Below, piece by piece: positions 47,290 through 60,080 of a DNA stretch of 64,000 nt. The stretch spans positions 9,525,149-9,589,148 of the forward strand of contig OX465103.1 of NCBI GenBank assembly GCA_949987565.1, given 5' to 3'. The translations under genes were made by a program, and so were the position numbers. How positions within the stretch are numbered: position 1 is the first letter of the stretch; the number at the start of each line of letters is the position of its first letter. This stretch comes from Luidia sarsii. Lineage: Eukaryota; Echinodermata; Asteroidea; Paxillosida; Luidiidae. The notes under the pieces are model-generated. The model did no database searches and was not told the origin of the DNA. It saw only the letters and a list, made by a program, of their open reading frames with translations.

Positions 47290-48060
47290 GGAGCAGAGGA
47301 AGATACTTCCCAGGAGAGGGACACACCTGTAAATCAACCAAGAGGATTATGGGACGTGGCCACACCTACTACAGGACAAGCAGAAGAAAATGGAGCAACC
47401 AAGCAGAAGCAAGATGAAGAGAATACAGACGGAACAGCAGAGCAGGGAGAAACTGGAGAACAACAGGAGACAACAATGGCAGTGTACACGACAGAGGCTG
47501 AGGAGGATCAAGGGGAGAACAACCAAGATCAGGAAATGGAGGCATCCGAGTCTTCAGAAAAGGGAGAACGGGAGTACGTTGCCTATACCAGAGGCGGGAA
47601 ACAACATCTGAGGAAGAAACGCACGGTGTGGGAACGCAAGCAGAAGGACAACGCAGGGCAGTCTAGGCTGACCAAGACCGTCGTGCACAAGACCGGTAAG
47701 CTTCACCAGCCTGATCGACTCATCAAAACCGGACGAATAGGAAGGGGAAAAAAGTCTGCACTCAATAAAGGTGCCCGACCCGAAGCGAAAGCCCAACATG
47801 GTAAGGAGGCTCAATCTACGCCATCTGTTACAAAAGGCCAATGTGGTACTAGGAGGGAGCAGAATGTCCAGTCCAATACAGAATGTCCAGTTCAATACAG
47901 AATGTCCCACCACGGGCGCTCAGCCACTGGTCGTCGCCTGCCGGGCCGGAGACGTGGAGGACCTGCCCGTTGTGGCCAGCCAAGACGACCAACCCACACA
48001 AGCTACCCAACTCCACGAGAACAGTCAACCGAGTCGACAGTTGGAGAGAGACCATCCTGA
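47290..48060 (+). pseudogene. LINE ORF1 remnant, copy B
   Basis: Same Glu/Gln-rich then basic protein as in copy A, with a handful of substitutions and no added stops. The overlapping frame (47771-48274) is also open. Beginning at the element boundary, it lacks a start codon of its own. Confidence 0.5.
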
Positions 48061-48345
48061 CCAAGTCAAACATCTCAGCTGGGCAGAAAGGTGTGCTAAG
48101 GGTGGAACGCCTTCACAGTTATCCCACATAAGCCAGCTCACAAGTGCAGGCCCCTCCTGTCTTATGAACGAACATGACCATCAACTCACCCAGTGGAGTA
48201 GCTCGAGCCAGCTATCTCTCCTCGCCTTAACAACAGAACCCCTATCTCGAGGGAAAGAGAGCGTGGATTGCTAAAGGGAAGTAATTCGTAACTACGTTCA
48301 CTTATAGCTTCCTTAAGAATACACTGGTTCTGATTGTTTTTTTGT

Positions 48346-49254
48346 CGATTGCATCCTTTAATGTGAATGGTATGCGAAAGCTTCTTAAAAGAAATGTTTT
48401 GTTTGAGTTTTTAGAACGAAAGAAATTTGACCTTATTTTCCTACAGGAAACTCACAGTGAAAAGGAAGATGAGGTCGTTTGGAGCAAACAATGGAGGGGG
48501 AATGCATTTCAGTCACGGTAATCGGCAATCTAGGTGGGTTGCAATTCTCACGTCAATGAAAGCTGGGCTTAATGTAGTCAACATCGAGAATGATAACGAA
48601 GGGAGATGGATCCAAGGCAAAATTACTTGGAATAATAGTACCACCTCGGTCGCGTCAGTGTATGCTCCAAACGACCCACATTCCCGAATCCAATTTCTGG
48701 ATTCTTTTAGTGACAAAATCACCAGTGACAACAACTGGATAGTTGGAGGAGATTTTAATGTTTCTTTAGACACTGTGAAGCGTAACGATGGTAGCAAAAT
48801 TATCCTACAGAATGTTATCCAAGAAAAAGACCTCCTTGGTGTTTGGCATACGTTTTATCAAGAATCTAAAGGGATCACACACTACCATAAAGCAACCAGG
48901 ACGACCAGTAGAATTGACTATGTCTTTATGTCACCCAATCTGTTTAATAACGTCATCGATGTGTCGGTTCAAATGCAAGGCTTTTCAGACCACCATGTTA
49001 TCAATGTTAAGTTAAACGAAGTAAACACTCAGCATGGGAGAGGAAGGTGGATTTGTAACAATAGCCATCTAAATGAGTCACAGTGCTTGAATCGGCTCCA
49101 CAATCTATGGTTCTTCTGGAGAACGCAAAAACAAAACTATGCTTCCCTTATGGAATGGTGGGAAATAGGGAAATTCAGACTTAAGGAAATTATCAAGGAG
49201 TATGGTAAGGAAAAAGCTTGGAAAAACAAACAAACCCAGGTCGCCTTACACTAA
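48346..49254 (+). pseudogene. LINE APE endonuclease, copy B
   Basis: Here FLQETHSEKED is intact, so the catalytic Glu is present. VYAPND, GGDFNVSLD, SRIDYVFMSP and SDHHVI are also kept. A TAA at 49252-49254 (AAA in copy A) stops the frame after the endonuclease domain. Confidence 0.7.
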
Positions 49255-52024
49255 AGGTACCAATTTCTAATTAATAACCCGAATCGTTGTAACGCTGACG
49301 ATATCCAGAATGTTGAGGCCGAGATAAAGAATTTTGAGATTGATGAGTGCAAAAAAACCAGAATCAGAATTAATAACGTGTTGAGAGAGGGAAATGAGAA
49401 GCCATCGAGATACTTTCTCGGTTTGGAGAAGGAACAAATCCAAAAAAATAAAATTGACAAGCTCCTCACTCCAGATGGTAATTTGGGAAATGTTCACGAT
49501 ATTGGGGAAATGTTCAATTGCGCTAATAATTTTTACAGCAACTTGTACACCTCTGAAGAAATTTCACAACAGCATCTTGACCAGATTATAGACAGTGCAA
49601 ACCAAATAAATCTCGGAAGAAGAATGGAAGATTTCGGAAGATAAAATCACGAATTTTATCAGACCCTTTGGAATAACATAGGTGACGACATCGTTGATTT
49701 TTTTAATGAGTGTTATAATGAAGGTCATTTGAGTGACTCCATGAATGCAGCTGTTATCAGACTTATTCATAAGAAATCCGGTAGTAAATACGACCTCAAA
49801 AATTGGCGTCCTATCAGCTTATTAAACGTGGACTACAAAATACTATCCAAAGTTATAACGAATAGACTGAAGCTGATTATGCCCACCCTCATTGGAGAAG
49901 AACAATCTTGTGGTGTTTCAGGGAGGAACATTCATGACAATATCATGCTCCTCAGGTATGTCGTTGATTACGTAAACTGGAATAATTCATGTGGAGCAAT
50001 AATAAGCCTTGATCAAGAAAAAGCCTTCCATCGTATTAATTGGGTATATATGTTCTCGATTCTTGAAAAACTAGGTGTTCCCCCGTTTTAATTAATTGGA
50101 TTAATATCCCATATAGCAACCCGAATTGTAGCGTTATTATCAACAATTTCATTGGTATTCCGATCCAAGTCACAGGGTTATTAGACAGGGCTGTCCCCTG
50201 TCACCACTCCTGTATGCGATCTGTGCTGAAGGTTTTGCCTCCTTAATTCGATCCAGTGGCAGCCTCAGTGGGATTAGCATACCGGGAGGTGATCAAAGCA
50301 TTCGCCTCATTCAACATGCTGATGATACAAATCTTCTCGTCAATAAGGACTCGGATTTTAGTGTAATTCACGAAATCCTCTCTGTATTTTGTAAGGGAAC
50401 CGGATCTAAGCTAAACACCCAGAAAACCAAAGGACATTGGCTGGGCAAATGGCGTAATAGAGATGACGCCCCTTGCGATTTTCTTTGGTTGCAAAATATG
50501 ACAATTCTTGGTGTGGTCGTGGGCAGTGAGGTTAGCCCCAGAAGATAATTGGGGACCTAGAGTAAACAAAGTAAAGTGTGTTTGACAAAAAGGGTCGAAG
50601 CGGAATCTAACTTATTATGGCAAAACTGTTATCGTCAATACTTGCGTAGGTGCCGGATTGGCTTATCTTTGATCAGTTGTGGCTTGCCCATCGGAATTCG
50701 AGAAAAAGATTAGTAATGCTATTTGGAAATTCTTTTGGAACGATAAAATTGAGAAAATCAAGAGGGAGACTATCATTAACACTAAAAGCAAGGGCGGCAC
50801 GGGTATTTTACATGTTAAAGCGAAGCTAATGAGTCTTAAACTGCAATGGTTAGTTCGATACAGTTCGAGTAATGGACGGTGGAAAAACAGTTTCGATTAT
50901 TGGATAAATAAAGCTAGTGCTAATTATCTGGGTTGGAGTATATTTGCGAACCCTCAAACGATCCTCACAACTACTAGTTTTTATGTCGAAATTATTCAAG
51001 CCTTTCATGCATCCGGAGGCAAGGTCATTAGCAGCCCGTCTTGTCTTTTAGAAACCGGGAATCTTCCTTTGTTTAGCAATAAACTTATCAGCTCCGATGG
51101 GTCGACATTCGCTAGTAATGTTCTGAAAAATGCAGGGATCCGCCACATCAAGGATATAACTCGTAATGGTCGAATGCTTTCCTTTCGTATAATCGCTCGA
51201 AAAAGTAGAATAATGAACATAACAGCCGGTAGAATTATGGCAAAGGCTTTACGCACTATCAATCCCGACCTAGTTGAAGAAAGAAGATTTGGGCCTCCCA
51301 ACCACATCTGTAACAGTCTCGTTATTAGTGATTTTATTGACACTGATAGCCTTATTCCTCTGCGCAATACTAACACAAAGTCGAACTATCGAAATCTTAT
51401 AGCTCGGCAAGCCAAAGAGCCCAGAGCACAGTCAGTTTGGTTGAAGTTTTTTAACGTAGATAAGTTAAAGTGGCCAACAATATGGCAAAATTGCTACAGT
51501 AATGACCTGCTTGATCCTGAGGATAAGCATTTTATATTCAGATTGAAGCACCGTGTTCTTGCAAGTAAGGATTTCTTGTACAAAATTCGTCGAATTATAA
51601 TTATACTCTTTGCCCATTGTGTAAACTGGCTAATGAATCTCACGAACACCTCTTTGTAAGTTGTACTTATACAAGGGCAGCATAGATTTTCCTAGAATAT
51701 ATCCTGAGACGTTACACGGGGGACCAATTTTTCTATCTTAACGATTGCAACAGAATATTGGGTTACAACTTAGGATTGGTGCCAACAGTGCTTGTAACCA
51801 AAATGCTTCGCCAAATTTGGAATATCAGATGTAAAGTGGTTTTTGATACTTATAAATGCACTCAAGGTGTTTTAATTGCTCAGTTTAAGCAACGCTTACG
51901 AACATTCTTATTGTCTGAAAAATCAAGACTGAGTGACGATAATTTAAAAAAATGGTATGCGAAGAATAATGTACTTTGTTCGGTGGAGGCAAGTGGCCTT
52001 TTAGTACTTGTATTAATCTCATGA
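49255..52024 (+). pseudogene. LINE reverse transcriptase and C-terminal region, copy B
   Basis: RT motifs at 49729-50091 (NWRPISLLNVDYK, SLDQEKAFHRI) and HADD near 50320. The C-terminal frame 50679-51659 has IWKFFWNDKIEKIKRE and continues into the region missing from A. Near 51620-51680, in a shifted frame, a CPLCK...ESHEHLFVSC Cys/His motif appears, typical of L1/Tx1 C-termini. Confidence 0.68.
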
Positions 52025-52146
52025 TGTTTTTATTTCTTAAATTTCAGTAAATTGTTTTTGTTGATATACTATTAAAACAATGGAATCTTTGTGAAGAGTG
52101 AGAAAATAATGAAATAAACGGAGTCTTGAACTCCACTGCGAAAGAA

Positions 52147-52168
52147 AAAAAGTACGATAACAGTACAA
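52147..52168 (+). repeat. 3' target-site duplication of LINE copy B
   Basis: Matches 47268-47289, after the A-rich tail. Confidence 0.78.
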
Positions 52169-55100
52169 TTACAGTCAATACACTAATAAATGAATTAATT
52201 AATTGCGTGGGATGTGATGTGATGGTATGGGATGGGATCGGATGGGGTGGGATTGGATTGAGGGGAAATAATACTAACCCTAAATCACTTTTGGGGGTCA
52301 AATATTGAGAAAGTTGTCTCAACTATAATCATTATTTCAGTATAAACATCAACTCATGAACGCAGTTCAAAGTACACGTAAATTGTACATGTTCTCGTAT
52401 AGAACGTACAATCATAGCATGCAATGCACGAAAGCATGAATGACGCCGGTAAAATCATAATCAACAAAGCTAATGTTGTGGCGCACCTGTGTATATGTAG
52501 CAGTTGTTATTTATAATTTATTCAGGAAAGCCCTACGTATACCCATATACTGTACATCTGCGATGGACAAATCACGACTCTGGAATCTCGCAGACTAGCA
52601 CTTTATGTTAAAATATAGGCAAGATCGCCATTCAGTAATGAGGCAGCTGGGCCTACACAACCAAAATATACGAGTTAGGGAATCGTCAACTTACCTGGAA
52701 AGTTAGAGGCAAGATGCGACGATTCTGAAGTGAATACTAACTCCTGTGAACGGTCCGAAACGCAGAAACTGTGAGGAAAAGGGAGAGGGACTTCACACTC
52801 GTCTGGCGCGATCAGTCCGACTGCTGTGCGGGATAGACATTCCGTAGTATAATACTATCTGACGAGAATCAGCTATGTATTTCCGTGTTACGGTGCCCTT
52901 GAGTGAACAAACCAGCGTGCCTGTGCTCTGAAAATTTGCTAATAGCCCCAACCCCTTTCCTATCTATTTTGAAATTTATCGTTAAACAAAACTACTGGCA
53001 ACTGCTTACTGACTTGAATGGCGAAAAGTGTATCACACAAATCTCACATATGTAGATGGCCTTATACCTGTCCATCCTGGTGTTGCCTTTCGAAAGGTCG
53101 AATAGTCTATATTCTATAGTCTAAGGTCCGGATCACAGCCTCGGCCAAATAGGCACGACTCCTGCGAATTGCCATGTTAACTGCGGATGTAGTCTCTACG
53201 AGAAAGACAGACAAGTTTGGCGAATTCAGTGGAGAATCGATACACACTTCAATAGAATACACGTTAATGCATTTAGCAAGCCTATAGCTTCAACTGGAAT
53301 GTATACACACGCAGTGCTGATTTATTACCTTTTATTAAAATTTGAGATGTTTTCCCACAAACTTCCGTAAAAATGATAGTAAAACCGTCTACAAGAGTCA
53401 GCAAGTCAGCAAGTCAGCAAGAGTTGATATCTGTTGTAGCATCATATGTTCCGTACCTGAAAACATCTATTCATGTGCAACTACTAACGTGATCAGTCCA
53501 ATTACTCTGTCAGATATTTCCTGCACTTGCCTTATGACTCACAAGGTTCCAAAATATGTCGGGTTATGAGCGTATTCCTTTGAGACATTGACTAATAGCC
53601 TGACCTCAGAGAAACCTCACCGAGGAATATTTGTTGCAAGAATTTCCTGTTCAAATTACAAACATTTTCGAGTGGAAACCACTTCATCCTATCGAATTGT
53701 GTACTTTAAGTTTGCGAAAGGTACTTCGATTCTTTTCCAACACACTGGTGAGTGCCAGTCTATCGTCGAATGACTGTGTTTTGAAGTACACCTGACATGG
53801 TAAAGGTCATTGTGTTACTGCGTGTACGGATTAAAAAAGGGGCTGGACGAGATGGTTGGTTTCCCTCCCGAGATTTATTACACCCAACTCAGTGTGGAGT
53901 CGGTGGAACTGCAAACAGGATAAATGATCGGGGAAAAAAATACATTTACCACAGTTGATTAAACAAGAATGTACTACGTAGGGCAATAACAAAGGAGCTA
54001 TATTTTATGAAATAAAACATGGCAGCCTGTACAGACCATATTGCGATACTGCGAGCGCAGTTGTCTGTTGCTTACAAGATGCAACTTAAGTACGACTAAT
54101 AATTATACAACTATTTAATCCGCTAATTAAACAACATTATTAAATTCTTCAGAGATCAGATATAGAGTGGACTTGAGGTGTACGGGAAGGTTCGCCTGCA
54201 ACACGCAGTGCAAGATATTTATTTTGCTGATTATATGAGGTGTTCTGGTGTTTACAGTGGGTCACCTGGGTCTACAGCGTCATTCTAGGGTGCTACGCGA
54301 GGGTTGAATGCATATAGGCCCATTAAAACCAATAAACATCGATGACGGATTACAAGAGGTACTGGATATACATGTATACATGCAGTGTGAAATGGTTACA
54401 CTCAATGACAAATTACTGAACTTTCAAATCGGGAGGGTCGAGGCAAGGTGTCTCTGTCCCCGAAAAGACAAACACGTCAATACTCAAGAGACCAATTTAT
54501 CAGAAAAGGGGGCCGTCCATATACGTTTATACATGTATATTAGGGTAGAGATGGATCAACTTACAGATGAATAAAGTAGATTAGACATAGCTTTAATACA
54601 ATTTTACTCCAAATGTCAGGCCGAAGGGAGGTGGCCCACGATCTATGTGGCTCCGACACAAATTAATCGAAATTTGTCGGGAACCCTCCAACAAAGGAAG
54701 GGGTAGGTGTAGAAACAGGTGATTGATGGAGTGAGCGTCTCCCAGTTTACATACATTTGAATAACTTATTCCACACACAATCAACTTTATCGGCGGTGAT
54801 AACTCATTGTATTACATGCACTATATGCGTCAGTACATGTACAAGTAGGAAACACGACGATAACCCACGACACACAGTGTACAGCCAAGTCTAGAATGTA
54901 AACAGGACTGCATTGTGCTTGTCATGACCCCTGATGACAGGTTTCTTTATTTGTCATGGAATGCGCGTCGTTCATTGGTGGAGTTCTGTGAAACGTCATG
55001 AATATATTTCTGGTCACGGTTTCCAAAAACATTCCGGGGGGGAATGTACAGTACATGTAGTCCCAGAGATTGGGATTGTATTCAACTCACGCATAGACTA

Positions 55101-55539
55101 CACTTTATGATTGTACCATTTCCTTATTACACAATGCGAGTGAAGTAGTTGTTTTGTAGCGCATGCACAGTTATACCGCACGCCCTCATAGAACGGAATC
55201 CATGAGGACGTGTAACTTCAATCAAATGGTTTGGCCATTCTCCAAACAAAGACACACTAACTCATTTCACATATTACATTGCGCCTTTCATTAACCTATC
55301 TGCACACGGAAGTTTTAGTTACTGTCTTGCGAGTACTGAATATTTCGGATATTTTCCAGACGTCTTCTTCACATTTTGATTCCTAATTTGTTCTTATTGA
55401 ACATACTGATCTGGTGTTAAATGTCAATAGCCCAGTACAAATACAAATAGGGTTACAGCAACTAGCATTTTGTTCGAGAAGACTACACAAAATAATTCAA
55501 ATGACTGTCAAAGACCAATTCAGATGAGACTTTCAGTGG
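52169..55539. other. Spacer between LINE copy B and the 3' flank of gene C
   Basis: Close paralogue of 23438-26538. The extra segment at about 54315-54600 contains an 88-codon ORF (54308-54574) with no recognisable domain; I do not call it a gene. Confidence 0.5.
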
Positions 55540-57641
55540 ATACCAGTAAAGTTGGCTAAACATTAAACACAATTTCCGCTGTTTCATGTACGTAAAATTA
55601 CAGCCTACCTTAAACGAAATTAGGAACTTAAGAAAAAGGTTAAAAACATGAAGATTTGTTTCGCTATAGAAAAATAAAAATAAACGTTAATGCAGAATGT
55701 ATTCAAACCGTCCATATTTCAACTTTATAATGAAACATGGCAAAATCACGACTTGAGACCGTTTTCTGATTAAATACAGCAAATGCTTTAAAACATTATT
55801 TGAAGCTTCATGACAAAAATGTGACAGTCTTACAATGTTTTTCTACATTGGGAAATGTAAACAATCAGTCGTGATGTACGAGTTCCGGTTCAGCCACACA
55901 CCTATAGCTGTTAAATTCTAACTTGAAAAAATTGAAATGTTAACAAACTGTACTGTCAAACTAATATCTATATGCTTCACTGATTCAATACACTGATGCA
56001 ATACTTACGCCCCACTTACAATGCAACTTTTTAATATCATCAGATTACAAGTCGTTTAGGTATAAAGGATGTCCAAGTCCGAACATACTGGGCTTCATGG
56101 ACGAAATAGAACTTTACACATAGGGTTAAAGCAACCGGCATTTTGTCCGAGAAGACTGTAAACAAAGTAATTCAAATGAGTATGTTACAGCGCAATTTCA
56201 ATGAGACTTTCAGCAGTGAATACCAGTAAGGTTGGCAAAACACTATTTCCGCTGTTTTATGAACGTAAAATTACCTTAAATATTTAAGGAAATTAATCAA
56301 AAGGTTAGAAATCTGAATATTTGTTTCGCTGTTAACAAAAACTAATCATAGATATCAATGCTCAATCTCTATACAAACCGTCCATATGTCAAATTCATTA
56401 TTGAAACATTTTAAAATCCTGATTTGAAACCATTTTCTGATTAAATACAGCAAATGTGTTAAACCAATATTTAAAATTTCATCAAACTGAAGTGACATTG
56501 ATACAATATGTTTTCCTTCCATGCGAAATATATAATCTCAGTAAAACACCTAAACCTGTAAACTAATTCTAACTTGAAAATATAAAAAAGTTAACTGTAT
56601 TATCAAACTAATAACTATGCGCTATATTGATTGAATATTTTTATATTCCGTTTGAGGGTATATAGTTCTTCTTCTCGCGTCCCTTCTGTGATTAACTAGT
56701 TCTCGTAAATGCAATACTGTACTTAAAATACACCTTAAATGTCATCAGATTACATTTCGTCTGGGTACACAGTGTGTCCAAGTCAGAACCTACTGGATTT
56801 CTTTTCACCCTCTTGCTGATCATGTTTTTAATTACACATGTTGTTGTATTAAATTTGAGGTTGTATATACTTCTCGCGTCCCCTTTTTGATTAAATTCCG
56901 TCCTCTTAAATGAAGTACTTACTAACATTTTAAATTTTAAGATAACATGTCGTCTGGGTACACAGTGTGTCCAAGTCAGAACCTACGGGATTTCATTCAT
57001 GTCGTTCATGTCAGATTTTGGCAATTTAATACTTTCTACTATGAATATTAAATGAAATAAATCGTGATGAATATTTTTTTCAGACAGCTGCATATATACT
57101 TTTACTTCAGATGCACTTTCAAGTATAACTAAATTTTTATCAAAGGGAAGGGGAAATGTCATCTGGGTAAAGATTGTCTCCAAATTAACAGCGACTGGTT
57201 TTTTTTTCTCACGCTCTAGTCTTGCAACACAGTTTTCTATTCTATTTCAAAACAATCAATCGGAAACAATAAACAAACATACAGAATGATAAAACAATGT
57301 TAACTATCTATAGCAATTAAATCCACGAATACATTAAACCAATACTTTAACTTTCATCAAACCGATCCAACTGTGTATATGCTATTTGAAATTGTGAGCT
57401 ACTGGTATCAATGACAATTTTTTTGGAATTTTTTGTAATTTTACACTTTCTGAAGGAAATCAATCGTGACGAATATTTTTTGCAATGAGACAGTTGAATT
57501 ATCAAACGTTTACCTGTGCAATATCAAGATGATAATTTGTTTATCGCAAGGAAATGTCATCTGGTTCAAAATTGTGTTCAAATCAAAAGCCACTGCTTCG
57601 GGCGTCACACTCTTATAATACAGTTTTGTACTTCCATGCAA
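55540..57641. repeat. 3' flank of gene C with degenerate internal repeats
   Basis: Same order of repeated blocks as 26539-28676: the TTTCTGATTAAATACAGCAA block at about 55765 and 56435, and the GTCGTCTGG block at about 56050, 56755 and 56950. It closely matches the gene B flank, in line with a common origin by crossover. Confidence 0.55.
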
Positions 57642-60080
57642 TTATTTGTATCTAATGACACTCTGGTTCACATAATGTTCTTTGTCCTTAGTCAAATCTT
57701 TGCCCGCTTTTGTATCAATGTGTGAATCCTGATCACACGATGGGCCGTCCAAACCAGACATGGTGATAGTTTCCATGGGAATCAGGTAGCTATCTCGACT
57801 GCTGTGCGCCCCTTGACCCGGGCCCAATCTGCCCGTTAGGTCCACTCCAAGATCACCCTGATCTCCGGGCAACAAGCCTCGTAGCTCTTCAGCAACTTGG
57901 CTGAAGGTGCACCGTGATTTGGGGTTGTCCTGCCAGCAGCGCTGCATGATCCCGTAGCTGTGCAATTGTAACATATCAATCAGATAGTCAGCTTGCAATA
58001 TAGGCATGATGACAAATATTCATAGATTGTATATCAAGAGGGATGTACATAATGTGTTACACGTGACAAGACCACAAACAGCAAGGAGATGGACAGAACC
58101 TCCATGTACGTAAGCAATGAGTAGAAATGACGAACTATACGAAGCACAGATGACTTAAAATTGAAAAGGACTTAAGACTGGTAACTAGGCTGATAACTTA
58201 CATCTCTGGTGGGCAGTTCTGTGGTGCCTTCATGCGTTGACCACTTTTAAGGAAGTCATAGATGTCTCGGTTAGCTACACCGGGATAAGGTGACATTCCA
58301 TGACTGAAGATTTCCCATAGGAGCACACCATAGGACCACTGGGAGAGAAATCACATAAACCGTAATCACTGTCATCAATCAAGTCCTGGTATGAACGGGG
58401 ATATCTATAGGTCTACTTTATTTTTACATACCATATCGGTCCTTGCATTATACACACGACGTTCCATAGACTCAGGCGCCATCCATTTAATGGGTAGTTT
58501 TGCTTGCTTGTCACCGCTAGTGTAGTAATCGGAGTCATCCAGGTCACGTGAGAGTCCGAAATCCGCTATCTTGACAGCCAGATCGCCATCCACCCTAGAA
58601 AAAATATATCTCACAAATTACAAAGAGTTACTTGATGCTAGCCTCTTGAGGAAGTTGTTGTACTTGTTCACGAGATTAGCGAATGGAAGTACCTTTCTTT
58701 TGACTAGAAAGATACTTCTAATACACGTGTACTCGCAGTGGACTGTTTTTGACAAATATAATACAAATCAGATTGCACTTGTGAGCTTCAGAGCAAGGAG
58801 TGAATTTACTCGTCTCTCTGTTCTCAAATATTTCCAGAAGGCTAACATAACAGCGCATGTTGAGGCAACATGTAGCTGAGTTTATATACTTACATGCAGT
58901 TCCTGGCTGCCAAGTCCCTATGTACAAATTTGTGCTTTGCTAAGTACTCCATGCCAAGAGCGACGTGTGAAGCAAATTTCATCAGCACAAGATGGTGAAT
59001 CACCTCTTCCTTAAAGGAATCATTGGTGAAGATAAGAAAATTAAGTACCTTCAATAAGTTCATTAAATGAAATTGACAATTACACCCTGCAAGATTTAAA
59101 TCACTTGTGAGTCCATTTCAATTTGGTATGAATCTGTTTGCAGAGAGTATAATCGATCGGAAATTAAAGGTGTAAGAGACAAACGACACGAAGGCACTGT
59201 TTACCGAGTCTTCTATTCAGATTCAAGTCGTACCTGGTTCTTTTTGAGAAATGCTTTCAAGTCGCCATTTGCCATGAAGGGCAAAACTACCAGAGGGTTG
59301 CCATCGGTGTCAAAGGTCAACCCGAGTAATCCAAGCACGTTGGGATGGTCGAAGGTTTTCATGATCAGACCTTCCTCTAGAAACTTCACAACATTGGATG
59401 GGTCTGAGGTGTCTGGTAAGAGAAAACAAAACGCCTGAAGTTCGTGTGAAGTGCCTTGGTGTTTTCAGGTGTAAGACTGAAATACATTTGAGATAGCTGT
59501 GAGTAAGCTTCAGGTTAAAAGCCGAAATATTAATGTTATTAAACAATGTACGTTCAAAGTTGCAAGATGGTTTCTACTGACCTTGAACTGTCTTTACTGC
59601 CACTCTTTTGTCCTCGTCGGTTTCGCTACGAAGAGTTGCTGCAAGCACTCGTCCAAAGGCACCTTGTATGGATGCGATATAAGGTCAATGACTGTCGCTT
59701 ATTTAAAGCCATCCTGTATAACTTTTTATCAGTTAAAGTATAAAGATACCTTTTCCCCTGAAGTCGTGGGATAATAAAGGTTCATTGAACCTCACAGATA
59801 GCTACAAAATACAAGAAACAGTAGATGCAGAGACAAAGTATCAGTCTGGCTTCCAAACTGTATGGAATGCTGCGCCACCTGACGTCAGGGAACCTATCCT
59901 TCAGATACTTGCCTTTTCCCAGAGTTTCGCCAAGATTAAGACGATGAAAGTCGATGTGAATATCCTCAGGAACAATGGTCACTTTGTTGTTAAGAACTAT
60001 GGTCTTTGTCTTGGGCGCTGGAGTCGCATTAGGACTTTGGGATGTCTCTCTATGGCTCCTTTTTAGATCTTCCAATATTT
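57642..60080 (-). other. Gene C: kinase module and C-tail
   Basis: The juxtamembrane exon (60080-59913) has [18 protein letters not shown] and [21 protein letters not shown]. Hinge region: [20 protein letters not shown]. The C-tail keeps YLIP and EHYVNQ. Relative to A the activation segment has [10 protein letters not shown] in place of [10 protein letters not shown]. Introns are shorter or unrelated in places: the intron between 58594 and 58894 is about 0.3 kb against 1.1 kb in A. Confidence 0.83.

Larger units (their letters stand above)
47290..52146 (+). mobile_element. L1/Tx1-type LINE, paralogous copy B
   Basis: Same insertion as 19073-23415, with the same 22-bp target-site duplication (47268-47289 and 52147-52168). 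At 4.86 kb it is the more complete copy and keeps the roughly 520 bp lost in A. It is also inactive: a stop at 49252-49254, stops near 49644 and frameshifts through the RT. Confidence 0.8.
29107..58071. repeat. Segmental tandem duplication, right unit (gene B body, spacer, C 3' end)
   Basis: Partner of 5304-29106. It starts in the last intron of gene B and ends in the last intron of gene C. The shared junction word (CCACAAACAGCAAGGAGA) occurs at 5304-5321, 29107-29124 and 58072-58089. Confidence 0.8.
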
